Below are positions 1-11,395 of a stretch of DNA of 22,524 nt, in pieces. Source of the DNA: Parachlorella kessleri. Its lineage: Eukaryota; Chlorophyta; Trebouxiophyceae; Chlorellales; Chlorellaceae. The stretch lies in the NCBI GenBank assembly GCA_001598975.1, contig BBXU01003023.1, positions 1 through 22,524 on the forward strand, given 5' to 3'. The notes below the pieces were generated by a model. It was not told the DNA's origin. It ran no database searches and saw nothing but the letters and a program-made list of their open reading frames with translations. The position numbers and the translations under genes were made by a program. The number at the start of each line of letters is the position of its first letter. The first letter of the stretch is position 1.

Positions 1-814
1 CCCGTACGTCCTGCAGGCTGCTGAGGCTGCCAGGCCGGGTGAGGATATAGTCGATGACGGCGGTGCTGTGCCCACTGGGGTTCAACCAGGTATAGGTATG
101 GGCCGGCTTGTGCTGGAAGTAAGAGTTCGCCACACACAGGCCCAGCTCGCTGCACACTTGCAGCAGCTGCTCCCCGGATGCATTGCGCTCACCAGCCCCA
201 AAATTACCCAGGCAGCAGCCATGGTATGGGTCACTGCGACTGGCTGTACCCACCCGGGAGTTGAAGTCGCCCACGACCAGCAGGGCTTCCCTTTTGGGGA
301 CTGTCGACGCCGCCTCTGCTAGCTGTGCCAGGAATTCCGCCTGCTGCTCAGGGTACTGGCTGGTGGGGGCATAGCAAACAAGCAGCGTGAGGCTGGTGCT
401 GCCTGCAAACCTTGCCTTGAGGAGGCGGGGCCCCAGGTACTGGATATCCGAGAGGGCTGCTGCTGCCTGACTGCTGAGGAGGAGGCCCACGCTGGGCTGC
501 CAAGGCTGGGCTGGGGTTCCCTCCACTGCGCCGCACCAGTGCAGACTCCAGCTCCCAAGCTGCTGCTGCCCTTGGCCCCGCAGGCTGCTGCCCACATCTG
601 CCAGGCCGCACACTGCCACGCCGAGCTTGGATAAAGTTTCCGTTACTGCCGTAGGTTTGTCCAAGTATTGTTGGCTGAAGAGAGAACGTACGTTCCAAAT
701 GCCGATCTTCGACGGGGCGCGCGGAGAGAAGACGGAAGAGAAACTAACCCCAGTACGGGGCATCACAACCCTAATAGCTTCGCCAGAAGCACGTTTTGAA
801 GCTAGCGACAGCAT
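1..814 (-). mobile_element. Non-LTR (LINE-type) retrotransposon, APE-like endonuclease domain, partial
   Basis: On the minus strand one frame stays open from an ATG at 814 (a second ATG is at 763) to the left edge. It reads as an endonuclease/exonuclease/phosphatase domain of the kind at the N-terminus of LINE ORF2. The N-terminal signature KIGIWNVRSLFSQ is followed by LLVCYAPTS, then VVGDFNSRVG with the metal and phosphate residues, then HTYTWLNPSG and VIDYILTRPG. In LINEs this domain nicks target DNA to prime reverse transcription. The final SDH motif and the reverse transcriptase would lie beyond the left edge. The usual metal-binding Glu of the LQE-type motif appears as Asp (CGLADVG), so activity is uncertain. 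A TAG lies just upstream in frame at 818-820, so this is either the true start of ORF2 or a 5'-truncated copy. Family identity is well supported by motifs; copy number and clade cannot be judged here. Confidence 0.85.
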
Positions 815-858
815 TATTAGCTAGCTACAGCATCGTTAAGCTAGCTACAGCATCACCC
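800..858. repeat. Three tandem copies of a ~20-bp unit at the retroelement border
   Basis: The unit AGCTAGCTACAGCATCRTTA occurs at 800-818 (slightly diverged), 819-838 and 839-858. The array sits between the start of the retroelement ORF and the first visible exon of the hydrolase-like gene. It could be part of the element's 5' end, the result of repeated target-site duplication, or an older intronic minisatellite. Confidence 0.8.
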
Positions 859-887
859 AGCCTGTCTGACCCCTTGTGGTGCCGCAG

Positions 888-1206
888 GTATGGGGAGTTT
901 GTGGTGCTGTCTCACCATGACCACATCAACGTGTGCAAGCCCCTGGGCAAGGACGACCCCGCATATGCCAAACTGGCAGACTTCCTGAAGGCACGAGTGG
1001 AGGAAGTCAGGGCAGAGGTGCGCCTTGCTCAGTCCCGTGATTACGGTTTTCTAGGCGTGTGCAGGAGGGTGCACTGTTGTGGAGTTGGTTGGTTGAGGAT
1101 GAAGGCTGGTGCTGTGTTGGCCGCTGACTGGCCGTTATGGCATCTGGCTGTGCAGGTCGCGGAGCAGATCGTGGAGAGCATGGACGGTCTGGAGCCTGCT
1201 GTGTGA
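888..1206 (+). CDS. C-terminal exons of an alpha/beta-hydrolase-like protein (SERAC1/DUF676 type)
   Basis: Two plus-strand exons are visible. The first is 888-1017, after the acceptor GTGCCGCAG. The second is 1156-1206, after TGGCTGTGCAG, and ends in TGA. The intron is phase 0 and starts GTGCGC. The 60 or so residues begin YGEFVVLSHHDHINVCKP, then continue DDPAYAKLADFL and an acidic helical tail. A Val-rich strand followed by DH-[IL]-x-[IV]-CKP and a PxYxxLxxFL helix resembles the end of SERAC1/DUF676-type serine hydrolases, where the His completes the catalytic triad. The nucleophile and acid would lie in upstream exons, left of or behind the retroelement, so the element may sit in an intron of this gene. 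The assignment rests on a short motif and is moderate; the exon structure is firmer. Confidence 0.5.
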
Positions 1207-2229
1207 GCGCTTCCAGCGCTGTGAGAGTGCTCTTGCGGACGTTACAGCGCTCTTCCTCGGCCATTGGTCAGGTGGACATAAGGCAACCTTCAGCCGTGGC
1301 TGCTGCGATGCTCCGACGAGGGTCTGGAGAGTAACTGGTATGAGGAGCGTGACAGCACAAGCGCAGAGCTCTGAGCTAGCAAGGGTCTGGTCATTGTCAT
1401 GCATTGGAGGGCAATCTGCAAAGCCTTCAAGATGGTGGCGACCTCTGTTGGCCAACCAAGCTTGGACCTGGGCTGTTGGCCAGGACGGAAGCTGGCCGCT
1501 CTCAACTCGTTCGATTTGCATGCATGCACATGTGATAACATTCCTCAAGATGACTGTAAACCAATTCTGCTTGGGCTGCTGACCATGAGTGTTCTTCACC
1601 TGACGTGCCCCCTGTTGACAGCCGCGTTCACAAGCTGCACCACAGACCAGGGCGCAGCCTTGCTGCAGCCTGGTTGTATTGTGATGTACCTGTACACCTG
1701 CATTGCCAGTCTTTATTCAGGGTGGCTGGTCGTGCGAACAGAGGTGACGGCGAACTTGTGGTGACAGGGGCAGTGCACCAGTCTTTTGCTGTGCTTGTAC
1801 TGGTCTTCTTTTGTATTTCCTGCAGCTGCCAATTTTGGGTGGGTATGGGTGGCTAAATCTTTTCCTTCGTATTTGCCAGCCTTTTGTATGGCAAACTGTG
1901 CTTCTTTTACGCAAGTGAGCTGACAAGTTCAGAGCTTGTCGGGGCTTGCTCCAAAGCTTGTGTGGTCTGTGGATAGCACATGGTAGTGGGGCAGTTGTTG
2001 GTGCCCAAACACAGGCAGTGCTGAAGCAGGCAACCAGCCAAGGCTTCGCCATCTCGTTGCTTCAGTGCTGTCAACTCCTGGTGCACACGGTTGCCAGCAC
2101 GGCAGAAAGCCAGGTTTGGAAGCAGTAGTTAAGTACTTGATCCTTGAGCCAGGCTTGCCTGTCCGCCAGCATGCCTTACCCAGGCTTCCACAAGCAGAAA
2201 GGCAAGAGGTAAAGTCAGTCTATCCTCGC
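1207..2229. other. Gene-free stretch between two convergent gene ends
   Basis: No exon with conserved motifs or matching splice phases was found on either strand. A TGTAA at 1555-1559 on the plus strand could end the hydrolase-like transcript about 350 nt after its stop. The rest is presumably 3' UTR of the receptor kinase (minus strand) and spacer. The open frames here have no recognisable content. Confidence 0.5.
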
Positions 2230-5200
2230 TCATGGGGCGCTCCAGGCCGCAGGCCTGCCTTGTGAGCCACCTACAGAGCTGCAGCTTCTGCTTTTTGGGG
2301 TCGGCGGCATCTGTGCGTACAGCCGCAGGCTGCCAGCAAATGTGAGCTCAACACTGGTCAAAGGCACCTCTGTAGACTGACAGGGACTGGCTGCTGCACT
2401 GCTGCTGGCTTGTACGGGGTTGCGGTGGGGGTCATCTGGGGGATGCGGAACAGCATGCTGGGAGCTCTCATGGGAGCCTCCATGCTCGCTTGGCTGCCCC
2501 CCACCCTTTCTTGCCCCTGCTATGAGCTGCCTGCATGGGAGAGGCTTGTGAGGTGGACGGAGGGCTGCCACGGCCCATAAAGGAGGCCCATAAAGGAGGG
2601 CATAGTAAGCTTTAAGAGCTGAGCCTAGCCAGGGCACGACCAAGCCTTATTGCAGGAAACCGAGCCCACCAACCAGCCTAGCAGGCCCAGGACGAAATGG
2701 TACGGCAACCAAAGCACCAGCGAGATGGTGTCAGGTCTAGAGGATCTTACTTGAGCTCTGCAATGATGGCTGCAAAAGTGGGCCGCTGCCGCGGCTCCTG
2801 CGTCCAGCAGGTGGACATCAGGCCTACATAGCCTTCCAAGCCCTCGTTGCTGCCTGCGCCGCCTGGCAGCTGGTCAGCAGGGGGGACCTTCAAGCGGCCC
2901 CCATCCATGACAGTCTTGGCCACCTGTAGCGCACAAGGAAAGAGCGCTGCTGCCCACGTGGTAGGCACCTGCCACTAGAACGACAGCTGCCGTGCTGCCT
3001 GCGCAGACTTGTGCAACTCGGAGGTCAATCGCAAGCCTTGTGCACAGTCTTTGTTAGCGGCAGCTGTTGCCCCGTCCCTCGCCCTGAAGGTCGCAAGGTA
3101 CATCATGTGTTTAATGCTGCTGTTTCAGCATGCTGCGGGTCAGCCGTTGCCAGACGGTTTAACCCAGGTCCAGGCATAGCACGCTATTTGTCAAGCAACT
3201 TTTGCAGGAAGCGTACAGGTTGCATACAGGAGTTCCCACCTGCCATGGGTTGGGTGAGCCCGCCCAGGGGGCCTCTAGGCACAGAAGCTCCCACAGGATC
3301 ACACCAAAAGAGAAGACGTCCTGCGTGCCATGCAACCTCAGGTCAGCGATTCGAGTCCACACGCGTGATGGTCTTCTCAGGCATGGGACGAGGTCCATCA
3401 GGAAATATGTCGGGGCAGTTCTAACAGCACATATGCCAGCCCCGGGTTTCACATGCACTGCTTAGTAGCAGAGTATTAGATTTCCCAAGGGACGCTGCTG
3501 CGCACCGATGCCAGGGTATGGTTGTTGCCTGACAGTACCTCTGGCGCCAGCCTGCACGAGGTGGCAGCCATGTAAGAAACTTTGCATGATGACGCAGCCT
3601 CTGTGCGCGCTGTAATCAGCGCCATGTGACCCGCCCTGCCAGGGTGCTGGTATCCAGGGGTCCAGGGGTCTAGGCAGGAAGCGCATGTACAGGCTGCATA
3701 TATGCTGTGCCAGCGAGGGAGGTGTGGTGTCACTCAGGTGGAGGGCTGCGCATTACACCTATACCAACTAGCGGGCTAGGCTGCGACAGATGGACCTCAC
3801 CAGCAAGGGTTGGTGGCGACGCTGGTGCTGGTGCTGGCGCCCGTCCCTGCCGTCTCCTCCATGAGCCGGCTGAGGTTGAAGTCAGACACCTGCAGGCTCA
3901 GCCAGACGGAGTGAGCCAACCGGTGAGCTTCCCCGCTCTGACACTCTTGCTGAAACCCAACATGAGCAACAGGACCTGCCCTTGCAATGAGCACTGTGCT
4001 TAGTACTTGCTTACACATGTCTCAATCGTAACAGGTCGTTACAGGGGGCGTGCCTCGGTGATACTGTACCATACCTTGACGGTCCAGGTCTGCGACACCA
4101 AGAGGTTGGGGCTCCGCAGGTCGCGATGCACCACTGGCGGCTGGCGGCTGTGGAGATACCACATGCCCGAGGCAGCGTCCATGGCCTGCCCAAGGCAGCA
4201 TGGCTTTACAGCGCTGAAGTGGGGGATTTCAATGCAGATGCTGAAGCTGGCAGCACGTCTGCTTGCATGATATTCCAGGGTGCGCCGAGTGCACACCATG
4301 CGCCACCTCAACCACTGTGGCAAAACATGATAGCTGCAAGCTGCACTCGCACTACATTCGCACTACCAGGCAGCCCAAGTGCTAGGCTACCCGTATAGTC
4401 CATTCTGGGCCTTTTACTATAGTGTGCTACCTACGCTTCCGCGCACCATCTGCAGCCTTCGCAGCCAAGTGAGCTGGTTGAGAGCTGCAGGCGAGGCCCG
4501 TGCTGCTGCTACAAGGTCATACAGCGAGCCGCGGGGGCAGTATTCTGAGACCAGGCAAGGAGGTGCCTTGCACACCGCCAGGAACGACAGCACGTTGGGG
4601 TGGCGCAGCGAAGCCATCACGCCGGCCTCCTGCAGGGTTCATATTATAACAGTGTCACTTGAGAGAGCCCCCAACGTGCCGCCACACACTCCAACGCTTC
4701 TGACTGAGCCCTCAGTCTAGACAGAGACCAAGGGTAGCAAGCAGCCGACATCATCAAGGGTAGCCCATTTCCAGTGGCCGCCGGGCTGCTTATTTGCTAT
4801 AGTGGGGGCTGAGATCTCCAAATGCCTTGTGTGCTGCTGACCTGCTCTAGGGCTGCTACCAGCGGGTTGGTGGGAGAGAGCAACTGCTCGGCTGCTGCTG
4901 CAACACTGGCCAGGCTCATTGCGGGGCCCACCAGCAGCTTCACCGCTACGGGGACCTCCTGCCACTTGGCAAGGTACACCTGCACGCATGTTATGGAGTT
5001 CATTGGACAGGGGCGCCCTTCCTTGCTAGCAGGGCAGAGCACAGGTTCCTCATTTGGGCGGCCCGCTTCAGTGCACGATGCCGTGCAGGAGGCTTGAGAG
5101 CACTCCTCCGCCAGTGGGCTGCCGGTAGCTTACACATCAGATGTGCATCTTGGCAGGATCTGGCACCACCTTGCATAATCCTGCATGGTGCGTATCAGGT

Positions 5201-8200
5201 AAAGCTCACCCGGCCAAAGGAGCCCTCCCCAATGGATCGAACCAGCTGCAGCTGCTGGAAGGGGATCAGCCAGAGCGACAAGTCCAAGGGGTTGGCACGG
5301 CTCGGGCGAGCAAGTGATGGTACCTCTTGAATGGGTGCCTGTTTCAACTTGTAGACGATAGAAGCCAGCAAAGGGTCATCAGACAAGGGCCCGACCCTAC
5401 ACAGCAAAACCCCCTCAGCACTTGAAATGTCCCTTGGTGAGCGGCTGTCGGATAGCTGCGTCTTGATACATTGGATCTGCAAACCTTGGCACGTAACGCA
5501 GCGCACCCAGTGCAGTGCTAGGCGCAGCAGCTTTTGGGATAGGAGGTGTGTAAGAAGTGAAGGCCAAAACTCAACGTCTCTGGCAGTGGCGGCAGCACAG
5601 GTACGTGGGACATGTGCTGTGGCCCGAGTCCGCTCTGGTGGGCTCGAAAGCCAACAACAGGTTGAACAGGGATTCCTCACTATGATGCCATGGAAACACT
5701 GCATCAATGGCAGCCCACCTGTCAATCTTTTGAGGAGAGGCGGGCGAGAGAGCATTGACATCTGCACCCACCAGCACACCGCTTTGCTATGTGTGGATGG
5801 AGGATAAAACGTGCATGCAAAGCAGCCTGCTTGAAGCATGCAAACGCGGCCGTACGCAGCTGCAGTTGACAGGAGGCGCTTTGAAGTCGCTTCAAATTTG
5901 ACCACTTGACAGCTGCGCATAAGCCTGATTAAGAGCAGTGGGTTTCATAAACAAGGCAGGAGCTCACCAGTCAGACTGCGCCTGCGCCTCTTTCTTCTCC
6001 AGTACCACAATCCCAGACAGCACAAGACCACTGCGCACACGGCGATCGCCCTTGTTTCAAGCTGTGGTGGATGCACGCTGCCCAGTGCAATGTGCCCCAC
6101 TCCGGGTAGCTAGCATGGCACACATGGCTGTGACCCAACCACATGACATCCATTTGCATGCTTAGTTCTGGCGTGCTCACCTGCCCCACCAATGGAACCC
6201 AGGACCGCCCCGACAACAATGCCAGCACTGCTGCTGCTGCTGCTGCTGGTAGGGGACGGCAGCACGGCAGTAGGCAAGCGTTGTGCCTCTGAGCAGTCTT
6301 GAAGATTCTCAACTCGCTGGCATTCCTTGAAAGTCAGGTTGCTCTGGTAGCTGAAGGACGAGTTGCCCCCCGCCACATAAAAATATTGCCAATCGTATTT
6401 TGCTGGTGTCAGTGTGTCACAGTACCTGGGCTGCTGAGGGACCTGCAGGGTGCATCGGGGTGCTTTGGTGTTAGACACGACATCCTTACTGTAGCGCATG
6501 GTGTCAGGCACATACACCACAGCATCAATTGATTAGGATGCAGCAACAGCATCGACTTGTGCAACTTATCCTCATCTGGCTCCTCGGATAAAGACCTCCC
6601 ATCCATGTATGCGCTTCACTATTTGGCCACGCATCGTCCACCCCTAGGTAAATCCATTGCCATCCCTTGTACACAAGCAGGGACTTGGATGCGACCCTTA
6701 CCGTGCCGCACAGGTGGGGGTTTCCAGGCTTCACCACTACGTCCGCTGTTGTTGTCAAGTTTGGCCACGCCGGGAGCGTACCTTCACACAAAGGGCCCCG
6801 GTTACGTATGCCCACTAAAGTATACCCTAGCAAACAGGCTGGAATCTGCATGGGTATGGACAGCTATCAGACTATTGAACGGGCAAGGAGGCGTGCCGCA
6901 CTGCGATGCAGGATAGCTCTGCATCTAGGGCAGCACATCTTTTGGGAGCAAGATGTCCATCACATGGAGTAGCTGCACATGCAGGCCTCACCTGTTAGGT
7001 TGTTGCTGTCCAGGACCAGCTGCCTGAGTGTTGGTGGCAGCGTCAACGACGACGGCAACGTCTCCTGTAAACTATTGTTGGACAGGTCAACAACTGTGAT
7101 GTTGGGATGGAGAGAAGAAAGAAATGACAGGTTGCCTGAGAGCTCATTTTGTGCCAAAGACAGCTCCTGGAGGGAAACAGGCATCACCCAGGTCGGGAGG
7201 CTGCCACTGAACCTGTTGCCAGACAGGTCAATACTACGGACGGCGGGCGACACGGTCCAGTTGCTGGGAAGAGTGCCGGTGAGCTGGTTCCCATTTAGCG
7301 ACAAGTACTGCAGGCTGGGCGGCAGCTGCCATGCCTGCGGTATGGAGCCCCGCAGGCTGTTATTGGCCAGGGAGAGCTGGGTGAGGTTGACGGGCAAAGC
7401 TGCTGCCCACTCATGGTCCAAGGTGCCTGTCAGCTGGTTAGAGTCCAGAAGTAGCTTCTCCAAGGAAGAGGGTAGCCGCCAGGCTGGTGGAATGGAGCCC
7501 CGCATCCGGTTGGCTGCGAGCCAAAGCCAGGTTTGCTTGGTTTGTGAACCCAGCCCCAAATTCTGCTGACACACCTCACCAGAAGCATGCAGCCAGATTG
7601 GCTCGATAAACTCCAATATAAACTTGTTGGGCAGGCGACCTCGTCATAGTGTCTGCACTAGCTTACCTGTCAGCCAGAGCGTTTCTAAGGTGTCGGGCAG
7701 TGACCAGGGGAAGGGGATGCTGCCCTGGATGGCGTTGTGGTCCACCCAAATGTCTTGCACTGCGGGCAGCACCACAGTCCAACCAGCTGTGCTGACGCCG
7801 GTAATCTGATTGAAGCTCAAGTCCAGCGTTGAGAAGTGCGGCAGTGGTACCCAGCTGTGAAGGTCCAGCGTGCCTGTCAGGGAGTTGTTGGCCAGTGCCA
7901 GGCGCCACATCGTCTCTGGGAGCTTCAGCTGTGGAGGCAGCTGGCCACTGATGCTGTTGTTGTTCATGACTAATCGCCGCAGCCCCGGCACGAAGCCCCA
8001 GTCTGCTGGCAGGCTGCCTGCCAGGAGGTTGCCAGAGAGGTCCAGGGTGTGAAGCCTTGGCAGCACGTTGGTGAGAGCGGCTGGAAGGCTCCCTGTGATG
8101 GTGTTGTAGGTAATGATGAGGCTTCTGAGTGAGGAAGGCAGGACCCACCCGGCCTTGGGTATGGAGCCTTGCAACCCCATGGAGCTCAGCGCGCTGCAAA

Positions 8201-8597
8201 CAGAAACGCATGAGCTGCATTGCCAGCTAGCCGCTCAGGCAAGGCGATACAACCTGAGGGTCTGGGCAATTTGTGCCATGCAAGGTAAGCCTGCAGCCGG
8301 GTTTGGTCCGGTATTGGCTCCCTGTCACACCCGCCTGTCATAATGCATGCCACCGGCCAAACACCTTCATGTAACTCACATGTAGGACACGTTCCCATCT
8401 CCATCGCAGGCGATGCCCGTCCAGTTGCAAGGGTTGTCAGCGGTCCAGTTGGCCAGGGCTAGAGCACCGTTGCTGAACGAGTCCTTGAAGCCCAGAAGCA
8501 GCTCCGCATCCGACTGGGCAGCACCCAAGGAGATTGCCAACAGCAATGCCGCTACCCTCAACACTGTATCTCCAGCTGCTGGCAAGCGGTAGCCCAT
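2230..8597 (-). CDS. Leucine-rich-repeat receptor-like protein kinase (LRR-RLK)
   Basis: Fifteen exons: 8597-8380, 8193-7667, 7513-6992, 6781-6702, 6442-6181, about 6099-5968, about 5484-5210, 4979-4842, 4629-4447, 4185-4075, 3889-3801, 3551-3506, 3320-3240, 2923-2751, 2530-2230. All phases match except that exon 6 and the start of exon 7 are tentative. The protein is about 1045 residues. Order: signal peptide (VAALLLAISLGAAQS); LRRNT-2 cap with NPCNWTGIACDGDGNV; 14-15 plant-type LRRs (for example LTQLSLANNSLRGSIP); the repeat-end motif GNPHLCG; a Cys/Asn-rich stalk with a Ser run; a membrane segment ending in a basic stop-transfer (YWRRKRRRR); juxtamembrane region; kinase domain; and a 100-residue tail without known motifs. 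Kinase landmarks are GEGSFGRV, VAVK, the alpha-C Glu (LEQE), HRDLRSPN, DFN instead of DFG, WLAPEV, DVFSFGVILWEL and RQRP. It is of the TKL/RLK type. Inferred role: plasma-membrane sensing of an outside ligand. Confidence 0.88.
2573..2600. repeat. Short tandem direct repeat in the last intron of the receptor kinase
   Basis: GCCCATAAAGGAG occurs twice back to back. The repeat lies inside the intron between the kinase-end exon and the C-terminal tail exon. No function is apparent. Confidence 0.6.
6228..6248. repeat. (CTG)7 microsatellite inside the receptor kinase stalk
   Basis: Seven CTG units on the plus strand read as AGC/AGT codons on the minus strand and encode a run of seven Ser just outside the membrane segment. 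The tract is in frame, so length changes would alter only the Ser linker. Confidence 0.9.
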
Positions 8598-9192
8598 TTA
8601 TAAGGCAAGGACCTGAGCAGTGCTTTGGTCTCAAGAGCTGGGCCCCCCTCAAAGCAAAATCGTGGAAGCTGGTACTAGGCTGTGCCTAATTAATAAAGTA
8701 TACCTTTCAAGACTGGCCCAAGCTTGGCAGTTGTGCCACTCGCCTCGGTGCATGGCCGCTAATGAAAGAGAACTTGGGGAAGCTTGTGAAGATTGCTAGT
8801 AGGTTAAAGCGCTCATTGGCAGTATGCGAGCCCTCAAGCCGTTGCAGTGCTGTCAATCGCCCATGAGACACCATGCTGAGACCTGCTGGTGCAGCTGCTG
8901 CGAAAGTCTCATCCACGGAGTGAGTTGCACGCATGCTGAGAGCAGCCTTTTCATGAAATGATCTTTTGTAGCCATCCAGTGCCATGAATAATAAGTGCTA
9001 TATTTGTCCATGCAACAGTGTTTCCAGCCAAGCTGACAACCCGCCAATATTGCTATTGATGCTAGGGTAGCAATACAGTCCACACCTGGTAATGGGCTAA
9101 GAACGTGCTCAAGAGGCTGGACAAGTGGGGGAGACGACTGGAGCCAGACCACTTACACCACTAACCCCCAAGACGATTGACTCATGAGGACT
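8598..9192. promoter_or_regulatory. Spacer holding the SKI8 3' end and the receptor kinase promoter
   Basis: No coding exon is supported. A minus-strand TGTAA at 9157-9153 lies 36 nt after the SKI8 stop and is a good poly(A) signal. The remainder should hold the 5' UTR and promoter of the receptor kinase. An AT-rich patch (TTTATTAATTAG in sense orientation) is near 8686-8697, but no core promoter element can be assigned with confidence. Confidence 0.45.
9153..9157 (-). other. TGTAA polyadenylation signal of the SKI8 gene
   Basis: TGTAA, the usual chlorophyte poly(A) signal, lies on the sense strand 36 nt downstream of the SKI8 stop codon, which is a typical distance. Confidence 0.6.
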
Positions 9193-11395
9193 CTAGGAAA
9201 AGTCAAAGAGGCACACACTTTTGTCATCAGAAACGCTGGCAAGCCGGCTCCCATCAGATCGGAATGCGACTCCCCACACCTGCATCAGCCCAGCAAGCGG
9301 GACTTCAACTACCAGCAGAGGAAAATAACAGTGCGGCAGCCACACAGCACACCCCCCGCAGCTTACCACACGCGCAATCGGCACAATTGGCCAATGGTTT
9401 TTGTGGCGCTTGTACATTTGTAGGCACAGCAACCGGAGTTCCTCCAAGCACACTTTCTGGGCAGAGCCAAACTTGGCCGCAAGTCTATGTGCACCCTTGC
9501 CACAAGTCCGCCGCCTCACCTGGTCTGTGTGGTCGGACACTGTCTGTGCGCAGGTTCTGGTTTGTAAGTCCCACAGCTTAACCTTGCTGTCGCTGCCGCC
9601 GGAGGCAAAAGCGGTGCCATCAGGGTGAACTGACACCGACAGCACCCACGACTCGTGGCCTGCAGCATCCGGGTGGAGGCACACCCATCTCCATGCTAGG
9701 GAAGGGCAGTCACCCATGGATCCAAAAGCTGCTGCTCCCCACCTCCACCATTTGACCCTTTGACGTAAGCGAGTTTCCCCATGTCATAGGGCTGCAGTTT
9801 GCCGGGGGTAGTTTGAAGCACTACTCAGGTAAGAGAGTTTGCACTGGGCGCACCAGCTGTGTGCCTCCATGTGTCCTCCAGCGCGCTCAGCCAACCGTTG
9901 CTTACCTGAGAAGGCTTGTATCAAGCTGCCATGCTCAACATCATACAGGTGGGAGTGCATATCATCACAGGCTGTGATGACATGCTTGGAATCTATGAGG
10001 GCAGGATTCCAAAATAGGTGAGGTCAGTGGGCAGGGCAACTTGGAGATCAGACAGGACAATGTCCAAAAAGCCTTGTCACAACTCCCAGCACCACCTCAT
10101 TTGTAGGGTGGGCTTGCTTGCAAATAGGATAGGCTATAGCTTGCAGGCCAGCTTTTCAAAACTAGCGAGAAGTTGCAGCCATGCTTGCATGACCTCCTTG
10201 CCCCACAGGCAACGACAGTTGTCCATGGCCTGCAGACGCTGTGCACTGCCATCCAGCACCAACCTGGTGTAAACGCCAGTCCCCTCACTGGCTTGAAGTG
10301 CCCCTCTAGCGTGTGAAGCAGCCCGCCTGTGGCGACATCAAATACAGCAACTGTGCCGTCCATGCTGCCGGCCGCCAGACGCCGCCCATCAGGGCTGTAA
10401 GCCACGCTGAGCACAAAGCGCTCCTTGCGCTGTTTCTCATCACCCTGCGGTGAGGGCAGGGCAAGCAGGGGGCAGCCCAGTCACCCATCAAGGCTGGCCT
10501 TCCAAGCAACGCAAGTACATTGTGGCCGCCTGGCCAACTCGCTCAACAAGCTTGACTGGGGCAAAAAGGCCAGAAGCACTGCCTCCCGACCGGTGCTGCC
10601 CTAAATTGCGAGTGACCGACTAGTGGGCCAGCAGTTGTCTATCTGCTCAGGGCAGCGTCGTGTAGTTCCATTGAGGTGGACAAGACCCAACCCCAGTTGT
10701 GCAAGATACAGATCACTAGTTGCCTGCTGGGCCGCAGGCGGGGCCAGCCATGCATCTCACCGAGGGCATGGGCAGCGTGGTCAGCTCCTTGGGCTCTTCA
10801 CCCACTTCCACTAGCCGCACCACATTGGCGCTGCCGCCGGCCACAGCTAGCCGCAGCGGCTGCTCCGCCCCGGCAGCCGGTGCAAAGGCCAGGGACCAGC
10901 TTTCTGAGGGCGGCAGGGGCACCACCGCCTTGGTGGAGTAATCCCTCAGGTCCAGCACGCGCAGCACGCTGTCCAGGCTGGTGGCTGCGCCGTAGGTGCC
11001 GCTGGCGTCAACTGCCAGGCTGATCACGCCCAGTGAGTAGCCCAGCTGCACGGCACCGGCGAGGTTTAGCTGTGAGCTTAGAGATACCTCTAAACTATGA
11101 CCCAGTGTCGTACTCGTACTGGCACAGTATTGTAGCGATGGCCTCTGCCGAATTGTCACGGGAAGTGCAGCTGCTGTCCACTGTTCACTGTGGCAAACAC
11201 AGCTGCGATTGCCAGCGCCTGGTGCCTACTCACCACATGGTGCTTCTGCTCCAACCCATCTGCTGATTCCTGCCAGAGCTTGACACTTTCATCAACTGAC
11301 CCTGTTACCAGGGTGTTGGATGTGGGTGCCCAGGCCGCCGCCCACACCGAGTCCTCATGGGCGTTTTCTAGGCGGTGAAGTAATGATAAACGCAT
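9193..11395 (-). CDS. SKI8: SKI8 / VIP3 / WDR61 WD40-repeat protein
   Basis: Six exons: 11395-11234, 11045-10761, 10444-10264, 9992-9906, 9659-9520, 9279-9193. They join with matching phases into about 313 residues, close to the 305-320 usual for this family. The start ATG leads straight into the first blade ([13 protein letters not shown]), as in WDR61. Diagnostic stretches are [26 protein letters not shown], a [12 protein letters not shown] blade, WDLQTRTC and DHTDQVWGV, ending in [14 protein letters not shown]. The family forms a seven-bladed beta-propeller that serves two complexes: the cytoplasmic SKI complex, which feeds mRNA to the exosome, and in plants and animals the nuclear Paf1 complex, linked to transcription elongation and histone marks. 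Nothing in the sequence says which role dominates here. It diverges from APC11 across 291 bp. Identification is strong because residues match WDR61 blade by blade. Confidence 0.92.

Noticed and set aside
3335..3360. GATTCGAGTCC resembles a tRNA T-arm
   Set aside because: No matching acceptor, D or anticodon stems are found, and the upstream bases overlap a well-supported kinase exon on the other strand.
5571..5777. Extra juxtamembrane exon of the receptor kinase
   Set aside because: The frame has some protein-like content but no acceptor and donor pair that fits the phases of its neighbours, so it is left as intron.
6979..7569. Plus-strand open frame of 196 residues
   Set aside because: It is the antisense shadow of the LRR exon, whose repeats are regular in the minus-strand frame.
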